This document shows, in pieces, positions 1-8,623 of a DNA stretch of 64,000 nucleotides (positions are counted from its first letter, which is position 1; each line of letters opens with the position of its first letter). Source of the stretch: Halobaculum sp. XH14 (GTDB lineage Archaea; Halobacteriota; Halobacteria; Halobacteriales; Haloferacaceae); NCBI RefSeq assembly GCF_032116555.1, contig NZ_CP134949.1, positions 2,232,001 through 2,296,000 on the forward strand, written 5' to 3'. The translations under genes were made by a program, and so were the position numbers. Under the pieces are notes generated by a model, which searched no databases, was not told the DNA's origin, and saw only the letters and a program-made list of their open reading frames with translations.

Positions 1-405
1 GGCCTCGAGTACGACCGGACGACCGTCACGGCCGTTGACGCGAACGGCACGGAACTCGACACGATCGACGTCCGCGTGGCCGACACCTACTGGAAGCGCT
101 ACACCGGCCTGAGTGACGCCGACCGACTCCCCGACGGCGAGGGGATGTTGTTCGTCCACCCCGGCGGCGGCGAGCACGCCTACGTGATGCGCGGGATGGC
201 GTTCCCGCTGGACATCGTCTTCGTCGCCGCCGACGGCACCGTCACGCGCGTCCATCACGCGGAGCTCCCGCCGGCCGGCACGAGCGGCGGCGACCTCACG
301 CGCTATCGCGGCACGGGAACGTACGTTCTCGAGGTGCCGTACGGCTACACGAACGAGACGGGCATCGACGCCGGCGACCGCATCGTCATCGGGGGCGAGT
401 ACTGA
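1..405 (+). CDS. DUF192 family protein (5' end outside window)
   Basis: The frame is open from base 1, so the gene starts upstream of the window; the GTG at base 76 is internal. The visible 134 residues carry the DUF192 core: a ...WKRYTGLSD... segment, then GMLFVHP and a VMRGMAFPLDIVFV strand, then a basic loop and a C-terminal VLEVPYGYTNETGI segment. DUF192 proteins are small beta-rich, often exported or membrane-anchored proteins of unknown biochemical role. The N-terminus, where a signal peptide or anchor would be, is not visible. It ends 67 bases before the ABC transporter on the same strand. Confidence 0.85.
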   Translation, partial: GLEYDRTTVTAVDANGTELDTIDVRVADTYWKRYTGLSDADRLPDGEGMLFVHPGGGEHAYVMRGMAFPLDIVFVAADGTVTRVHHAELPPAGTSGGDLTRYRGTGTYVLEVPYGYTNETGIDAGDRIVIGGEY

Positions 406-438
406 GCCCGAAGCCGGCCCGTTTCGATTCGAAGCGAA

Positions 439-448
439 CCCTTTAGGG
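439..448 (+). promoter_or_regulatory. Putative TATA box of the ABC exporter gene
   Basis: An AT-richer CCCTTTAGGG segment lies about 25-34 bases before the ATG at 473, the usual spacing for a leaderless or nearly leaderless haloarchaeal mRNA. Inferred from position only. Confidence 0.4.
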
Positions 449-472
449 CGGCGGCTTCTTCCAGTCTGACCA

Positions 473-2440
473 ATGAGTCACCCCGCCGAGGAGGACGACC
501 CCTTCGAGGACGTCCGTGAGCGCACGGACAACGCGATGCGCCGCCTCTTCCAGGAGTACGGACGGGAAAACTGGTACCAGTTCACCGTCGGGCTCGTCGC
601 CAGCGTCTTCGCCCGGGTGCTCGACCTCTTCCCGCCGCTCGTGCTCGGCGTCGCCATCGACGCGCTGTTCAACCCCGAGACGGACATCTCCTACGCGGAG
701 GCCACCGCCGACCTGCTCCCCGGAATCACGCCGGCGATGCTCGCCGGGGTCATTCCGGCCGGCAGGCAGGGCCAGTTCGAACTCTCCATCGCGCTCATCG
801 CGCTCGGCTTCTTCGGCGGGGCGGCGTTCCACTGGTCGCGCAACTGGGGGTGGAACTCGTTCGCCCAGAACATCCAGCACAGCATCCGCGTCGACACGTA
901 CAACAAGATGCAGCGGCTGAACATGGACTTCTTCGCCGACAAGCAGACCGGCGAGATGATGTCGATCCTCTCGAACGACGTGAACCGGCTCGAACGGTTC
1001 CTCAACGACGGGATGAACTCCTTCTTCCGGCTCTCGGTGATGGTCGTCGCCATCGCGGTCATCCTCTTCTCGCTCAACTGGCAGCTGGCCCTGGTCGCGC
1101 TCGTCCCGGTCCCGCTCATCGCCTTCTTCACCTGGAAGTTCATCGAGACCATCCAGCCGAAGTACGCCGACGTCCGCTCGTCGGTCGGCGCGATGAACTC
1201 CCGGCTGGAGAACAACCTCGGCGGCATCCAGGTCATCAAGACGTTCAACACGGAGAACTTCGAGTCCGACCGCGTCGACGACGTGTCGATGGACTACTTC
1301 GACGCGAACTGGGACGCCATCGAGACGCGCATCAAGTTCTTCCCGGGCCTGCGGGTCATCGCCGGCATCGGCTTCGTGCTGACGTTCCTCGTCGGCGGCC
1401 TCTGGGTGTTCTCGGGCCCGCCATGGTTCTTCACGGGCACGCTCGAACTCGGCCAGTTCGTCATCTTCATCACGCTCACCCAGCGGTTCATCTGGCCGAT
1501 GGCGCAGTTCGGGCAGATCATCAACATGTACCAGCGGGCCCGCGCGTCCTCCTCGCGCATCTTCGGGCTGATGGACGAGCCCTCCCGCATCACCGAGGAT
1601 CCCGACGCCGAGGAACTGGTCGTCGGGGACGGCGACGTCGTCTACGACGACGTCACGTTCGGCTACGACGAGGCCGAGACCATCATCGAGGACGTGAGCT
1701 TCGACGTCGAGGGCGGCGAGACGCTCGCGCTCGTCGGTCCGACCGGCGCGGGCAAGTCCACGGTCCTGAAGCTCCTCCTCCGGATGTACGACGTGAACGA
1801 GGGCTCGATCACCATCGACGGGCAGGACCTCCGGGACGTCACCATCCCGAGCCTCCGCCGGCAGGTCGGCTACGTGAGCCAGGAGACGTTCATGTTCTAC
1901 GGCACGGTGAAGGACAACATCGCCTACGGCACGTTCGACGCCGACGACGAGGCGATCGTCGAGGCAGCGAAGGCCGCCGAGGCCCACGAGTTCATCCGGA
2001 ACCTGCCCGACGGTTACGACACCGAGATCGGCGAGCGCGGCGTGAAGCTCTCGGGCGGCCAGCGCCAGCGGCTCTCCATCGCCCGCGCGGTCCTGAAGGA
2101 CCCCGAAATCCTCATCCTCGACGAGGCGACCTCCGACGTCGACACGGAGACGGAGATGCTCATCCAGCGCTCGCTCGACCAGCTCACCGAGGATCGGACG
2201 ACGTTCGCCATCGCACACCGGCTCTCCACCATCCGTGACGCCGAGCAGATCCTGGTGCTGGAGGACGGTCGCGTCGCCGAGCGCGGGCGACACGAGGAAC
2301 TGCTCGAGGCTGACGGTCTCTACGCCCACCTCTGGGGCGTCCAGGCCGGCGAGATCGACGAGCTCCCACAGGAGTTCATCGACCGCGCGGCCCGCCGCGC
2401 CTCCCGCACGGAGGCCGGCGGGGAGGCCAACGACGACTGA
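473..2440 (+). CDS. ABC transporter, fused permease and ATP-binding protein
   Basis: 655-residue half-transporter of the exporter type, expected to work as a dimer in the cytoplasmic membrane. The N-terminal half (about residues 35-340) is a six-helix transmembrane domain; the C-terminal half is the ATPase with Walker A GPTGAGKST near residues 421-429, signature LSGGQRQ near 525, Walker B ILILDEA near 547 and the AHRLST switch region near 581. The substrate cannot be read from the sequence; relatives export lipids, peptides or drugs. It is followed by a 200-base gap before pgk, so it is probably transcribed alone. The acidic C-terminal tail is typical for halophiles. Confidence 0.95.
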   Translation: MSHPAEEDDPFEDVRERTDNAMRRLFQEYGRENWYQFTVGLVASVFARVLDLFPPLVLGVAIDALFNPETDISYAEATADLLPGITPAMLAGVIPAGRQGQFELSIALIALGFFGGAAFHWSRNWGWNSFAQNIQHSIRVDTYNKMQRLNMDFFADKQTGEMMSILSNDVNRLERFLNDGMNSFFRLSVMVVAIAVILFSLNWQLALVALVPVPLIAFFTWKFIETIQPKYADVRSSVGAMNSRLENNLGGIQVIKTFNTENFESDRVDDVSMDYFDANWDAIETRIKFFPGLRVIAGIGFVLTFLVGGLWVFSGPPWFFTGTLELGQFVIFITLTQRFIWPMAQFGQIINMYQRARASSSRIFGLMDEPSRITEDPDAEELVVGDGDVVYDDVTFGYDEAETIIEDVSFDVEGGETLALVGPTGAGKSTVLKLLLRMYDVNEGSITIDGQDLRDVTIPSLRRQVGYVSQETFMFYGTVKDNIAYGTFDADDEAIVEAAKAAEAHEFIRNLPDGYDTEIGERGVKLSGGQRQRLSIARAVLKDPEILILDEATSDVDTETEMLIQRSLDQLTEDRTTFAIAHRLSTIRDAEQILVLEDGRVAERGRHEELLEADGLYAHLWGVQAGEIDELPQEFIDRAARRASRTEAGGEANDD

Positions 2441-2642
2441 CCCCGCGAAGCCTTTTATTCGAAGACGGTGCCAGCGCCCGCAATGTGCTGACAGCCACGG
2501 CGCGTCGGGAAGCGGTTGCGCGGCCCGACGACGCGCCACGTCAGCCGAGAGCGCGGCCGCCTGTTCGCAACGAGGGAATCCGCGATAGCGTCCGCTCCGG
2601 GTTCCGGACCTTCTAAGTCTCGGTCCGCCGTCGATCCACGCG
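2441..2642. other. Intergenic region between ABC exporter and pgk
   Basis: About 200 bases without a credible gene. A CCTTTTATTC segment shortly after the exporter stop could serve as a T-rich terminator, and CCTTCTAAGTC around 2608-2618 is a candidate TATA element for pgk at the usual distance from its ATG (2643). No tRNA-like fold or small ORF with coding character was found. Confidence 0.4.
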
Positions 2643-3872
2643 ATGGTCGACTTCCGCACGCTCGATGACCTCCCCGCCGAGCAGCGCGTCCTCGCCCGCC
2701 TCGACCTCAACTCCCCGGTCGAGGACGGGCGAGTGCAGGGCAATCGCCGGTTCGACCGCCACGCGACCACCGTCGCCGAACTCGCCGATGCCGGCCACCG
2801 CGTGGCGCTCATGGCCCACCAGGGGCGTCCGGGGAGGGACACGTTCGTCTCACTCGAACGACACGCCGAGATCCTCGCCGAGCACGCCGGCGTCGACGTC
2901 GACTTCGTCCCGGACACGTTCGGGGACGAGGCGCTCGCGGCCGTCCGCGAGATCGAGGGGGGCGACGTGCTCCTCCTCGAGAACGTCAGGATGGCCGACG
3001 ACGAACTTCCGGAGAAGGAGCCCGAGGAACACGCCGCGAGCGAGTTCGTCGAGACGCTCGCGCCGGCGTTCGATGCCTACGTGAACGACGCCTACTCGGC
3101 GGCCCACCGGAAGCACGCATCGCTGGTCGGCTTCCCGCTCCGCCTGCCCAGCTACGCGGGGCGGGTGATGGAGACCGAGTACGAGGCGAACACCGCCATC
3201 GCCGAGCGGGAATTCGACGGCGACGTGACGATGGTCGTCGGCGGGACGAAGGCGACCGACGTGATCGGCGTGATGGAGGCGCTCGACGAAACGGTCGACA
3301 CGTTCTGTCTCGGCGGGGTCGCCGGCGAACTGTTCCTGCGCGCGGCCGGCTACCCGGTCGGGACCGACGTTGAGACGGACCTGTTCGGCGAGCAGTGGGC
3401 CGAAAACGAGGACACGGTCCACGAGGTGCTCGACGAGCGGAGCGAACAGATCCGGCTGGCCTCTGATCTCGCGTACGAGGGCGATGACGGCGAACGCGTC
3501 GAGGCCGCCGTCGAGGACATCGACGAGAAGACACGCGCGTTCCTCGACGTCGGCTCGGAAACGGTGGCGACGTACGACTCGATCGTCCGCGACTCGGCGG
3601 CCGTGTTCGTGAAGGGTGCGCTCGGCGTCTTCGAGGACGAGCGCTTCAGCGACGGCACCGTCGGGGTCCTCCGCGCCATCGCCGAGACTGACTGCTTCTC
3701 GGTCGTCGGCGGGGGCGACACCTCCCGGGCCATCGGGATGTACGGGCTGGACGAGGCCGACTTCTCGCACGTCTCGATCGCCGGCGGCGCGTACATCCGC
3801 GCGCTGACCGGCGAACCCTTACCGGCCGTTGAGCTACTGGAACGGAACGCGGCCGGCGAGTTCGACGGCTGA
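2643..3872 (+). CDS. pgk: Phosphoglycerate kinase
   Basis: 409 residues, normal for archaeal PGK. It interconverts 1,3-bisphosphoglycerate + ADP and 3-phosphoglycerate + ATP in the cytoplasm. Visible family motifs: DLNSPVEDGRVQGNRRFDRH near residue 20 (substrate-binding loop, halophile variant of the RxDxNVP region), LLENVR near 115, HRKHAS near 155, VVGGTKATDV near 200 and the nucleotide-binding GGGDTSRA near 358. It lies about 2 kb from type II GAPDH, the enzyme preceding it in glycolysis; the two are on opposite strands and so not in one operon. Function is near certain. Confidence 0.97.
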   Translation: MVDFRTLDDLPAEQRVLARLDLNSPVEDGRVQGNRRFDRHATTVAELADAGHRVALMAHQGRPGRDTFVSLERHAEILAEHAGVDVDFVPDTFGDEALAAVREIEGGDVLLLENVRMADDELPEKEPEEHAASEFVETLAPAFDAYVNDAYSAAHRKHASLVGFPLRLPSYAGRVMETEYEANTAIAEREFDGDVTMVVGGTKATDVIGVMEALDETVDTFCLGGVAGELFLRAAGYPVGTDVETDLFGEQWAENEDTVHEVLDERSEQIRLASDLAYEGDDGERVEAAVEDIDEKTRAFLDVGSETVATYDSIVRDSAAVFVKGALGVFEDERFSDGTVGVLRAIAETDCFSVVGGGDTSRAIGMYGLDEADFSHVSIAGGAYIRALTGEPLPAVELLERNAAGEFDG

Positions 3873-3922
3873 TCGGGTCGGCGTCACGCGGCTTCTTGTG
3901 CGTGGGAACCGAACGCCGGGAC

Positions 3923-4411
3923 ATGAAGGTCGGCGTCGTCTCCGACACGCACGACAACGCTCGCTACGTCGAGTCGGCGGTGCAACTGTTCGAGGGTACG
4001 GCCGACGCCGTCGTCCACTGTGGCGACGTGATCGCTCCGTTCTCGGCGACGCCGTTCGACGCCGGCTTCGAGTTTCACGCCGTCCGCGGCAACAACGACG
4101 GCGAGTGGGCGCTCGCGGACGCGATCGACTCGTTCGGCACGTACTTGGGCGAGATGGGCGAGCTGACGTTCGACGGGGTCGAATTCGCCGTCCATCACGG
4201 AACGAGCGAGCCGATCGTCGACGCCCTGATCGACTGCGGTCGCTACGACTACGTGGTGCGCGGTCACACCCACGAGCGCGTCCACGAGGAGCGGGACGGG
4301 ACCGTCCACCTCAACCCGGGCGGCGTCCCGATCCCGGGGAGCGAGGAGGAACCGGCAGGGGTCCTCGTCAACACCGGAACTGGAGACGTCAGGTTCGAAG
4401 AACTGGGGTAG
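3923..4411 (+). CDS. YfcE/MJ0936-type metallophosphoesterase
   Basis: 162-residue calcineurin-like phosphodiesterase. The start is set at the ATG giving MKVGVVSDTHDN, because the DxH metal motif of this small family lies at the extreme N-terminus; an in-frame upstream start would add nine residues with no family match. Later metal ligands are visible in HCGDV (near 37), RGNNDG (near 60), VHHGT and VVRGHTHERV (near 114). Members cleave phosphodiester model substrates; the natural substrate is unknown. It starts 50 bases after pgk on the same strand and may be cotranscribed. Confidence 0.9.
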   Translation: MKVGVVSDTHDNARYVESAVQLFEGTADAVVHCGDVIAPFSATPFDAGFEFHAVRGNNDGEWALADAIDSFGTYLGEMGELTFDGVEFAVHHGTSEPIVDALIDCGRYDYVVRGHTHERVHEERDGTVHLNPGGVPIPGSEEEPAGVLVNTGTGDVRFEELG

Positions 4412-4446
4412 CGTCCCCGAACGATCAGCCGCTCCGCATCCGGGAC

Positions 4447-5520
4447 TCAGTCGTCGGCCTCGCGGGGCACGACGCGCCGCCGCGCGCCGCGAAACAGCGA
4501 CTCCAGACCGACGCCGAGCGTCTCGTCGGTCGTCGCCACGCTCGTCTCCCGGTCCTCGCGGCCGAGCAGCGCCCGGACCGCGTCGATGTTCTCGGGGATG
4601 ACGTCCGACTCCTGGTGGATCGACTGGAACAGGTAGAGGTCGCTCCCCTCCGTCGAGACGGACTCCTCCCAGATGCAGTTCTCCCAGAGGTCCCCCCGCG
4701 GACGGCCGGTGTCCTGGGCGAACTCCTTCAGCTTGCCCGTGCCGTCGATGCCGGCCTCCTCGGGCACGAGGAACAGGCGCGACTCGTCCGAGAGGAGGTT
4801 CCGGACGTCCGCCGCGGAGGGCTCGGCGTCGAGGGTGACGTTCACGGAGTGGAGGTGCATCAGGGTCGCGGGCACCTTCACGCCGAGCGTGTCGATGTCG
4901 ACATCGGGGAAGATGGTGTTCACGTCGGGGCCGTGGTGGGAGGGGACGGTGACCGGGTCCGGGAGGATGTCGTTGATGGGGCCGCGGGAGGTCTGTCCGG
5001 GGTCTCCCCCACGTCGGACGAGCGTGACGCGCGCCTTCTCGACGCCGTACGCCTCCCTGAGCGGGGCGAGCAGCCGGGAGAGCCCGGTCGTGTTGCAGGA
5101 GACGACGCGAACGTACTCGACCTCGTCGGCGGCCGCGGCCTCGTAGTTGGCGCGCGCGACGAAGCTGGCGTCGGCGACGTCCGGGTCCTCGCCGCCCTGG
5201 AACGTCGCGGGCGTGTCGTAGCGCTCGTACAGTTCTCGGTTCTGTTCGCCGACGCCGGAGGGCGTCGTGTCGACCACCACGTCGGCCTTCATCACCATGT
5301 CCTCCACCTCGCCGGCCAGGTCGATGCCGGCATCGTGAAAGCGGTCCGCGCGGTCGGGGATGGCGGCGTAGAGCGGGTACCCCTTCCGAACCGCGGTCTC
5401 GGCCTCGTAGTTCGGGCGGGTCTTGGCGACCCCTGCGAGTTCCATGTCGGGTTGGGCGGCTACCGCGTCGGCGACGCGCTTGCCGATGGTGCCGTAGCCG
5501 TTGACGCCCACCTGAATCAT
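4447..5520 (-). CDS. gap: Type II glyceraldehyde-3-phosphate dehydrogenase
   Basis: 357 residues, archaeal GAPDH family, distinct from the bacterial type. N-terminal Rossmann loop GYGTIG (residues 8-13), the diagnostic SCNTTGL with catalytic Cys142, and the [14 protein letters not shown] segments of the archaeal enzyme are all present. It catalyses NAD(P)-dependent interconversion of glyceraldehyde 3-phosphate and 1,3-bisphosphoglycerate. In haloarchaea with two GAPDHs this type is linked to gluconeogenesis (family knowledge); a second copy elsewhere cannot be excluded. It converges with the phosphoesterase gene and has its own upstream region shared divergently with the aminopeptidase. Confidence 0.95.
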   Translation of the reverse strand: MIQVGVNGYGTIGKRVADAVAAQPDMELAGVAKTRPNYEAETAVRKGYPLYAAIPDRADRFHDAGIDLAGEVEDMVMKADVVVDTTPSGVGEQNRELYERYDTPATFQGGEDPDVADASFVARANYEAAAADEVEYVRVVSCNTTGLSRLLAPLREAYGVEKARVTLVRRGGDPGQTSRGPINDILPDPVTVPSHHGPDVNTIFPDVDIDTLGVKVPATLMHLHSVNVTLDAEPSAADVRNLLSDESRLFLVPEEAGIDGTGKLKEFAQDTGRPRGDLWENCIWEESVSTEGSDLYLFQSIHQESDVIPENIDAVRALLGREDRETSVATTDETLGVGLESLFRGARRRVVPREADD

Positions 5521-5702
5521 CGTCCGAACATCCCCCGTCGCCGGGGTTAATCGTTACGGAGGCAACCCCAAGAAAACAACTACAGAGCGAGTAAGACGGC
5601 CGATTATCCGGTCGCTTCCGTCCGCGTCCGTCGGACGCTCGACCGGCCTCCGCGTCGTCGCCTTTGGCAAGACCTAACGTCGGGCCAACCGACGTTCCGG
5701 CC

Positions 5703-6653
5703 ATGGACGAGGACCTTCGCGCGGCGGCGGAAACGGCCATCCACCAGTGTCTCGCGCTCGGGAGCGACGAGTCGCTCGCGGTCGTCACCGACGACCGGCG
5801 CGAGGCGATCGGCGAGGCGCTGTACGAGGTCGGCAGCGAGGTGACCGACGACGCGAGCGTCGTGCGGTATCCGCCCGGCGAACAGCACGGCGCGGAGCCG
5901 CCCGCGCCCGTGGCTGCGGCGATGCGCGACGCGGACTCGTTCCTCGCGCCGACGACGAAGAGCCTGAGCCACACCCGCGCGCGCGGCGCGGCAACGGACG
6001 CCGGCGCGCGCGGCGCGACGCTGCCGGGCATCACGCGCGAGGTGTTCCTCACCGGACTCGACGCCGATTACGACGACATCGCGGCCCACTGTGCCGACGT
6101 GCGCGAGCAGGTCGAGGACGCCGACGAGGTTCGCGTCATGACGGCGGCCGGCACGGACATCACGTTCGAGCCCGGCTCCCGCGAGTGGCGCTCGGACACC
6201 GGCGACGTGAGCGCGGCCGGATCGTTCTCGAACCTCCCCGCGGGCGAGGTGTTCGTCAGCCCGGAGACCGCGAACGGGACGTACGTGGTCGACGGGACGA
6301 TGATGCCGTACGGGCTGCTGGAGGAGGGACGGGAACTCCGCTTCGAGGTCGAGGACGGCCTCGTCACCGACATCTCGGACGACGAGGTTCGCGGCCAGGT
6401 CGAGGCGGCAGCCGAGGAGGTCGGCGAGGACGCGTACAACCTCGCCGAACTCGGGGTCGGGACGAACGTCGGCGTGACCGAGCTGGTGGGATCGGTCCTG
6501 CTCGACGAGAAGGCGGCCGGGACCGTCCACATCGCCATCGGGGACGACGCCGGCATCGGGGGCGACGTCGAGGCGCCGCTCCACCTCGACGGCATCGTCC
6601 GGGATCCGACCGTCCGCGCCGACGGCGAGGTGGTCGACCTCCCTCGGCCGTAG
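5703..6653 (+). CDS. M29-like aminopeptidase (leucyl aminopeptidase family)
   Basis: 316 residues from the ATG at 5703; a longer frame begins 39 bases earlier but those residues are not family-like. The protein has the alpha/beta N-terminal half and the C-terminal catalytic half of thermophilic-type metallo-aminopeptidases, with TLPGITREVF near residue 105, the GEVFVSP segment near 180, AELGVGTN near 256 and HIAIGDDAGIGG near 281. These contribute acidic and His ligands to a two-metal site. Expected role: removal of N-terminal residues from peptides in the cytoplasm. The overall match is good but specificity is not readable. Confidence 0.85.
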   Translation: MDEDLRAAAETAIHQCLALGSDESLAVVTDDRREAIGEALYEVGSEVTDDASVVRYPPGEQHGAEPPAPVAAAMRDADSFLAPTTKSLSHTRARGAATDAGARGATLPGITREVFLTGLDADYDDIAAHCADVREQVEDADEVRVMTAAGTDITFEPGSREWRSDTGDVSAAGSFSNLPAGEVFVSPETANGTYVVDGTMMPYGLLEEGRELRFEVEDGLVTDISDDEVRGQVEAAAEEVGEDAYNLAELGVGTNVGVTELVGSVLLDEKAAGTVHIAIGDDAGIGGDVEAPLHLDGIVRDPTVRADGEVVDLPRP

Positions 6654-6696
6654 CGTCGGGGAGCCACCCGTCGAACCCCGGAAGAACTGTCGAGTC

Positions 6697-7128
6697 TCAG
6701 CCAGCCGTCGAGTGGCGACGTTCGAGCGCTCCCACGAACACGAGTTTCAGCGCCGTCGAAACCGCCGCGGCGACGATCGCTCTGCCCGGCCGCCGCCGGT
6801 AGGCGGACAGGAGCGCGTAGCCGAACGCCGCGGAGTTGAGTGCGTTGAGCCGCGTCCACCCGCCGGGATCGATCCCCTCGCGGAGCCACGCCCGTTCGGC
6901 GTCGACGACGCGGGTCATCCACGCGAGGTCGGCGTCCCGATCCACCGGCGGGAACGCGACCAGATTGACGAGCGTGAAGCCGAGCGCCAGCGCGAGCAGG
7001 CGGCGGTCGCGCGCGTAGACCGCCCAGAGCAGCAACGGGGTCGCGAGGAAGCGCGACCAGCCGCTCAGCGGGTTCGCGTGGCGCTCCCAGAACCAGTCGG
7101 CGTCGGCGAGGCGGCCGGCGAGGGACAT
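6697..7128 (-). CDS. DUF6653-like small membrane protein
   Basis: 143 residues. It begins with a conserved-looking amphipathic segment (ADADWFWERHANPLSGWSR) followed by about four hydrophobic helices. That N-terminal WFW-RHANPxSGWSR signature is what I associate with haloarchaeal DUF6653 proteins; the assignment is from memory and moderate. No catalytic motif is visible. It converges with the aminopeptidase gene and starts 27 bases downstream of the thioredoxin-partner gene on the same strand. Confidence 0.7.
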   Translation of the reverse strand: MSLAGRLADADWFWERHANPLSGWSRFLATPLLLWAVYARDRRLLALALGFTLVNLVAFPPVDRDADLAWMTRVVDAERAWLREGIDPGGWTRLNALNSAAFGYALLSAYRRRPGRAIVAAAVSTALKLVFVGALERRHSTAG

Positions 7129-7155
7129 ACGCGGGCTACGTATCCCGCACCTATC

Positions 7156-7800
7156 TCAGTTGCGCGCCGGCGAGCCATCTGGTGGGGGAACGTCGACCGG
7201 ACAGCCCCGAATCTCGCCGCCGCGGAGCCCCTCCGCGAGCCAGTAGAGCGAGAGGCCGAGCGGGACGAGCGCGAGCAGGGTGAACTCCAGCCCCTCCAGC
7301 GGGAAGAACAGGAGCAGCCCCGACCCGCCCGCCAGCGACAGGACGCCGACCAGGACGGCCGACCCGCACGCGGCACAGCCGGCGCCGAGCGCGCCGAGCA
7401 GGACCCCCACGGTCCCGCCGGCGCTTCCGGCACCTCCCTCTCGCAGCGAGAGCCCGTGTTCCCGGAGGTGGTAGGCGACGACGGCGACGGCGACGCCGAC
7501 GAGCACGGCGACCGCGAGGAGGAACAGCCCCGCGACCGGACCGTAGCCGGTGCTGACGAACGGGTACTGCTCGGCCAGGATGGTGAGCCGCGCGTCGAGC
7601 GGGAGCGACCCGCCGAGTACGGTGTCCCGGATCAGCGCGACGTTCTGGGAGAGCACGAACCCGGAGAGCGCGAGCGCCGCCGCGACGAGCGCGCCGACCG
7701 CGTAGGTGGGGATGCCGAGGACGAGCCTGACGGTCCGTGCGACCAGCCTGGCGTCCCGGCGCGAGCGCGGCAGTCGGGGGAGGAGGCGGCGGACGCTCAC
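7156..7800 (-). CDS. Membrane partner of the DsbA-like protein, with CAAC motif
   Basis: 214 residues if started at the GTG (7798-7800) that overlaps the stop codon of the upstream thioredoxin-like gene; upstream in-frame sequence is only a shadow of that gene. It has a basic N-terminus, then four or five transmembrane helices. A Cys pair (GCAACGS, residues 142-145) sits at the start of the third helix and another Cys near the C-terminus. The overlap indicates translational coupling with the thioredoxin-like protein, so I infer a role in envelope thiol-disulfide exchange, perhaps re-oxidising or reducing that protein. It is not clearly a VKOR or DsbD homologue; the family is unrecognised. Confidence 0.75.
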   Translation of the reverse strand: MSVRRLLPRLPRSRRDARLVARTVRLVLGIPTYAVGALVAAALALSGFVLSQNVALIRDTVLGGSLPLDARLTILAEQYPFVSTGYGPVAGLFLLAVAVLVGVAVAVVAYHLREHGLSLREGGAGSAGGTVGVLLGALGAGCAACGSAVLVGVLSLAGGSGLLLFFPLEGLEFTLLALVPLGLSLYWLAEGLRGGEIRGCPVDVPPPDGSPARN

Positions 7801-8485
7801 AGCTCCAGGGCGGCGGCGACGGTGTCGTAGCTCACGACGCCGGACGCGACGGTGTGGTACGTCCCGTCGCGGAACATGTATAGCGTCGGCGTGCGGTCCG
7901 CGCCGGCGGCCTCGCCCGCGTCCAGGTCGGCCTGCACGGCGTCGTCGTACGCCTCGGCCTCCGCGTCGGCGACGACCGCGTCGGCGTCGAGGTCGGTGTT
8001 GGCGTCGAGCCAGTCGCGCGTCCGGTCGAGGACGTTGTCGCCGTCGAAGTCGTCCTGCCGGGCGAAGTAGTGGTCGAACAGCCCCCAGAAGGCGTCGGCC
8101 TCTCGGGCGTACGTCGCCTCCAGCGCCTGTGTCGCCGGTTCTCCCCACGGGTAGATGATCGGGTAGGTGCGGACGACGAAGCGGAGCCGGCCGTCCGCGA
8201 GCGGGCCGTCGCGGAGCCGACTGCCGGTCTGGCGTTCGAAGCGCCGGCAGGTCGGACAGGAGGGGTCCTCGAAGGCCACGACGGTCGCCGACGCGTCGGA
8301 CCCGCCGAGGGAGGGCTGCTCGGCGAGCCCCCGGCTCGCCGGGTGGGTGTCGAGCGACCGTGGCGTCTCGGTGGCGTCGCCTTCCCGACCCCGTTCCGCG
8401 TCCCGCCGCCCACGCTCCCGAGACAGCCCACAGTCGTCGCACTCGCACCGAGCGCCGCGAGCACGTCCCGGCGCGTCCTCGTCAT
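7797..8485 (-). CDS. DsbA/thioredoxin-like Tat lipoprotein, apparently frameshifted
   Basis: The thioredoxin-fold part is read in one frame (down to 7797) and has ATVVAFEDPSCPTCRRFE, i.e. an exposed CPTC redox site, then a helical insert and a TPTLYMFRDG strand with cis-Pro, as in DsbA-like oxidoreductases. The only plausible N-terminus, starting at the ATG at 8485, lies in another frame: twin-arginine RRDVLAALG then a lipobox TVGC (Cys21). The two frames join if one base is added near 8385-8400, close to a run of four G. The intact protein would be about 229 residues, exported by Tat, lipid-anchored and acting outside the membrane. Without the correction, the domain frame runs on upstream to 8606 with no family match and into the divergent gene's start. 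Confidence 0.75.
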
Positions 8486-8623
8486 ACCGTCGACGACGGG
8501 ACGTGGTGGCAGGGGGTTTTCGCGGTCGGGCGCGATTCGCGCACGGTCGTTCGTTGACTCGTTTCGGTGGCCCTCCGGCACCGCCGTCAAAACGCCAAAG
8601 TCCCACGTCTCGAACGGGTACGC

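Noticed and set aside
443-2917. 824-codon open frame on the minus strand opposite the ABC exporter and start of pgk
   Set aside because: It mirrors well-supported genes; its translation is rich in Arg, Leu and Val with repeats typical of antisense frames in high-GC DNA and lacks halophile acidic bias.
3884-6052. 722-codon minus frame across the phosphoesterase, GAPDH and aminopeptidase genes
   Set aside because: It is antisense or out of frame to recognised genes; its Arg/Gly/Ala-rich translation has no motif.
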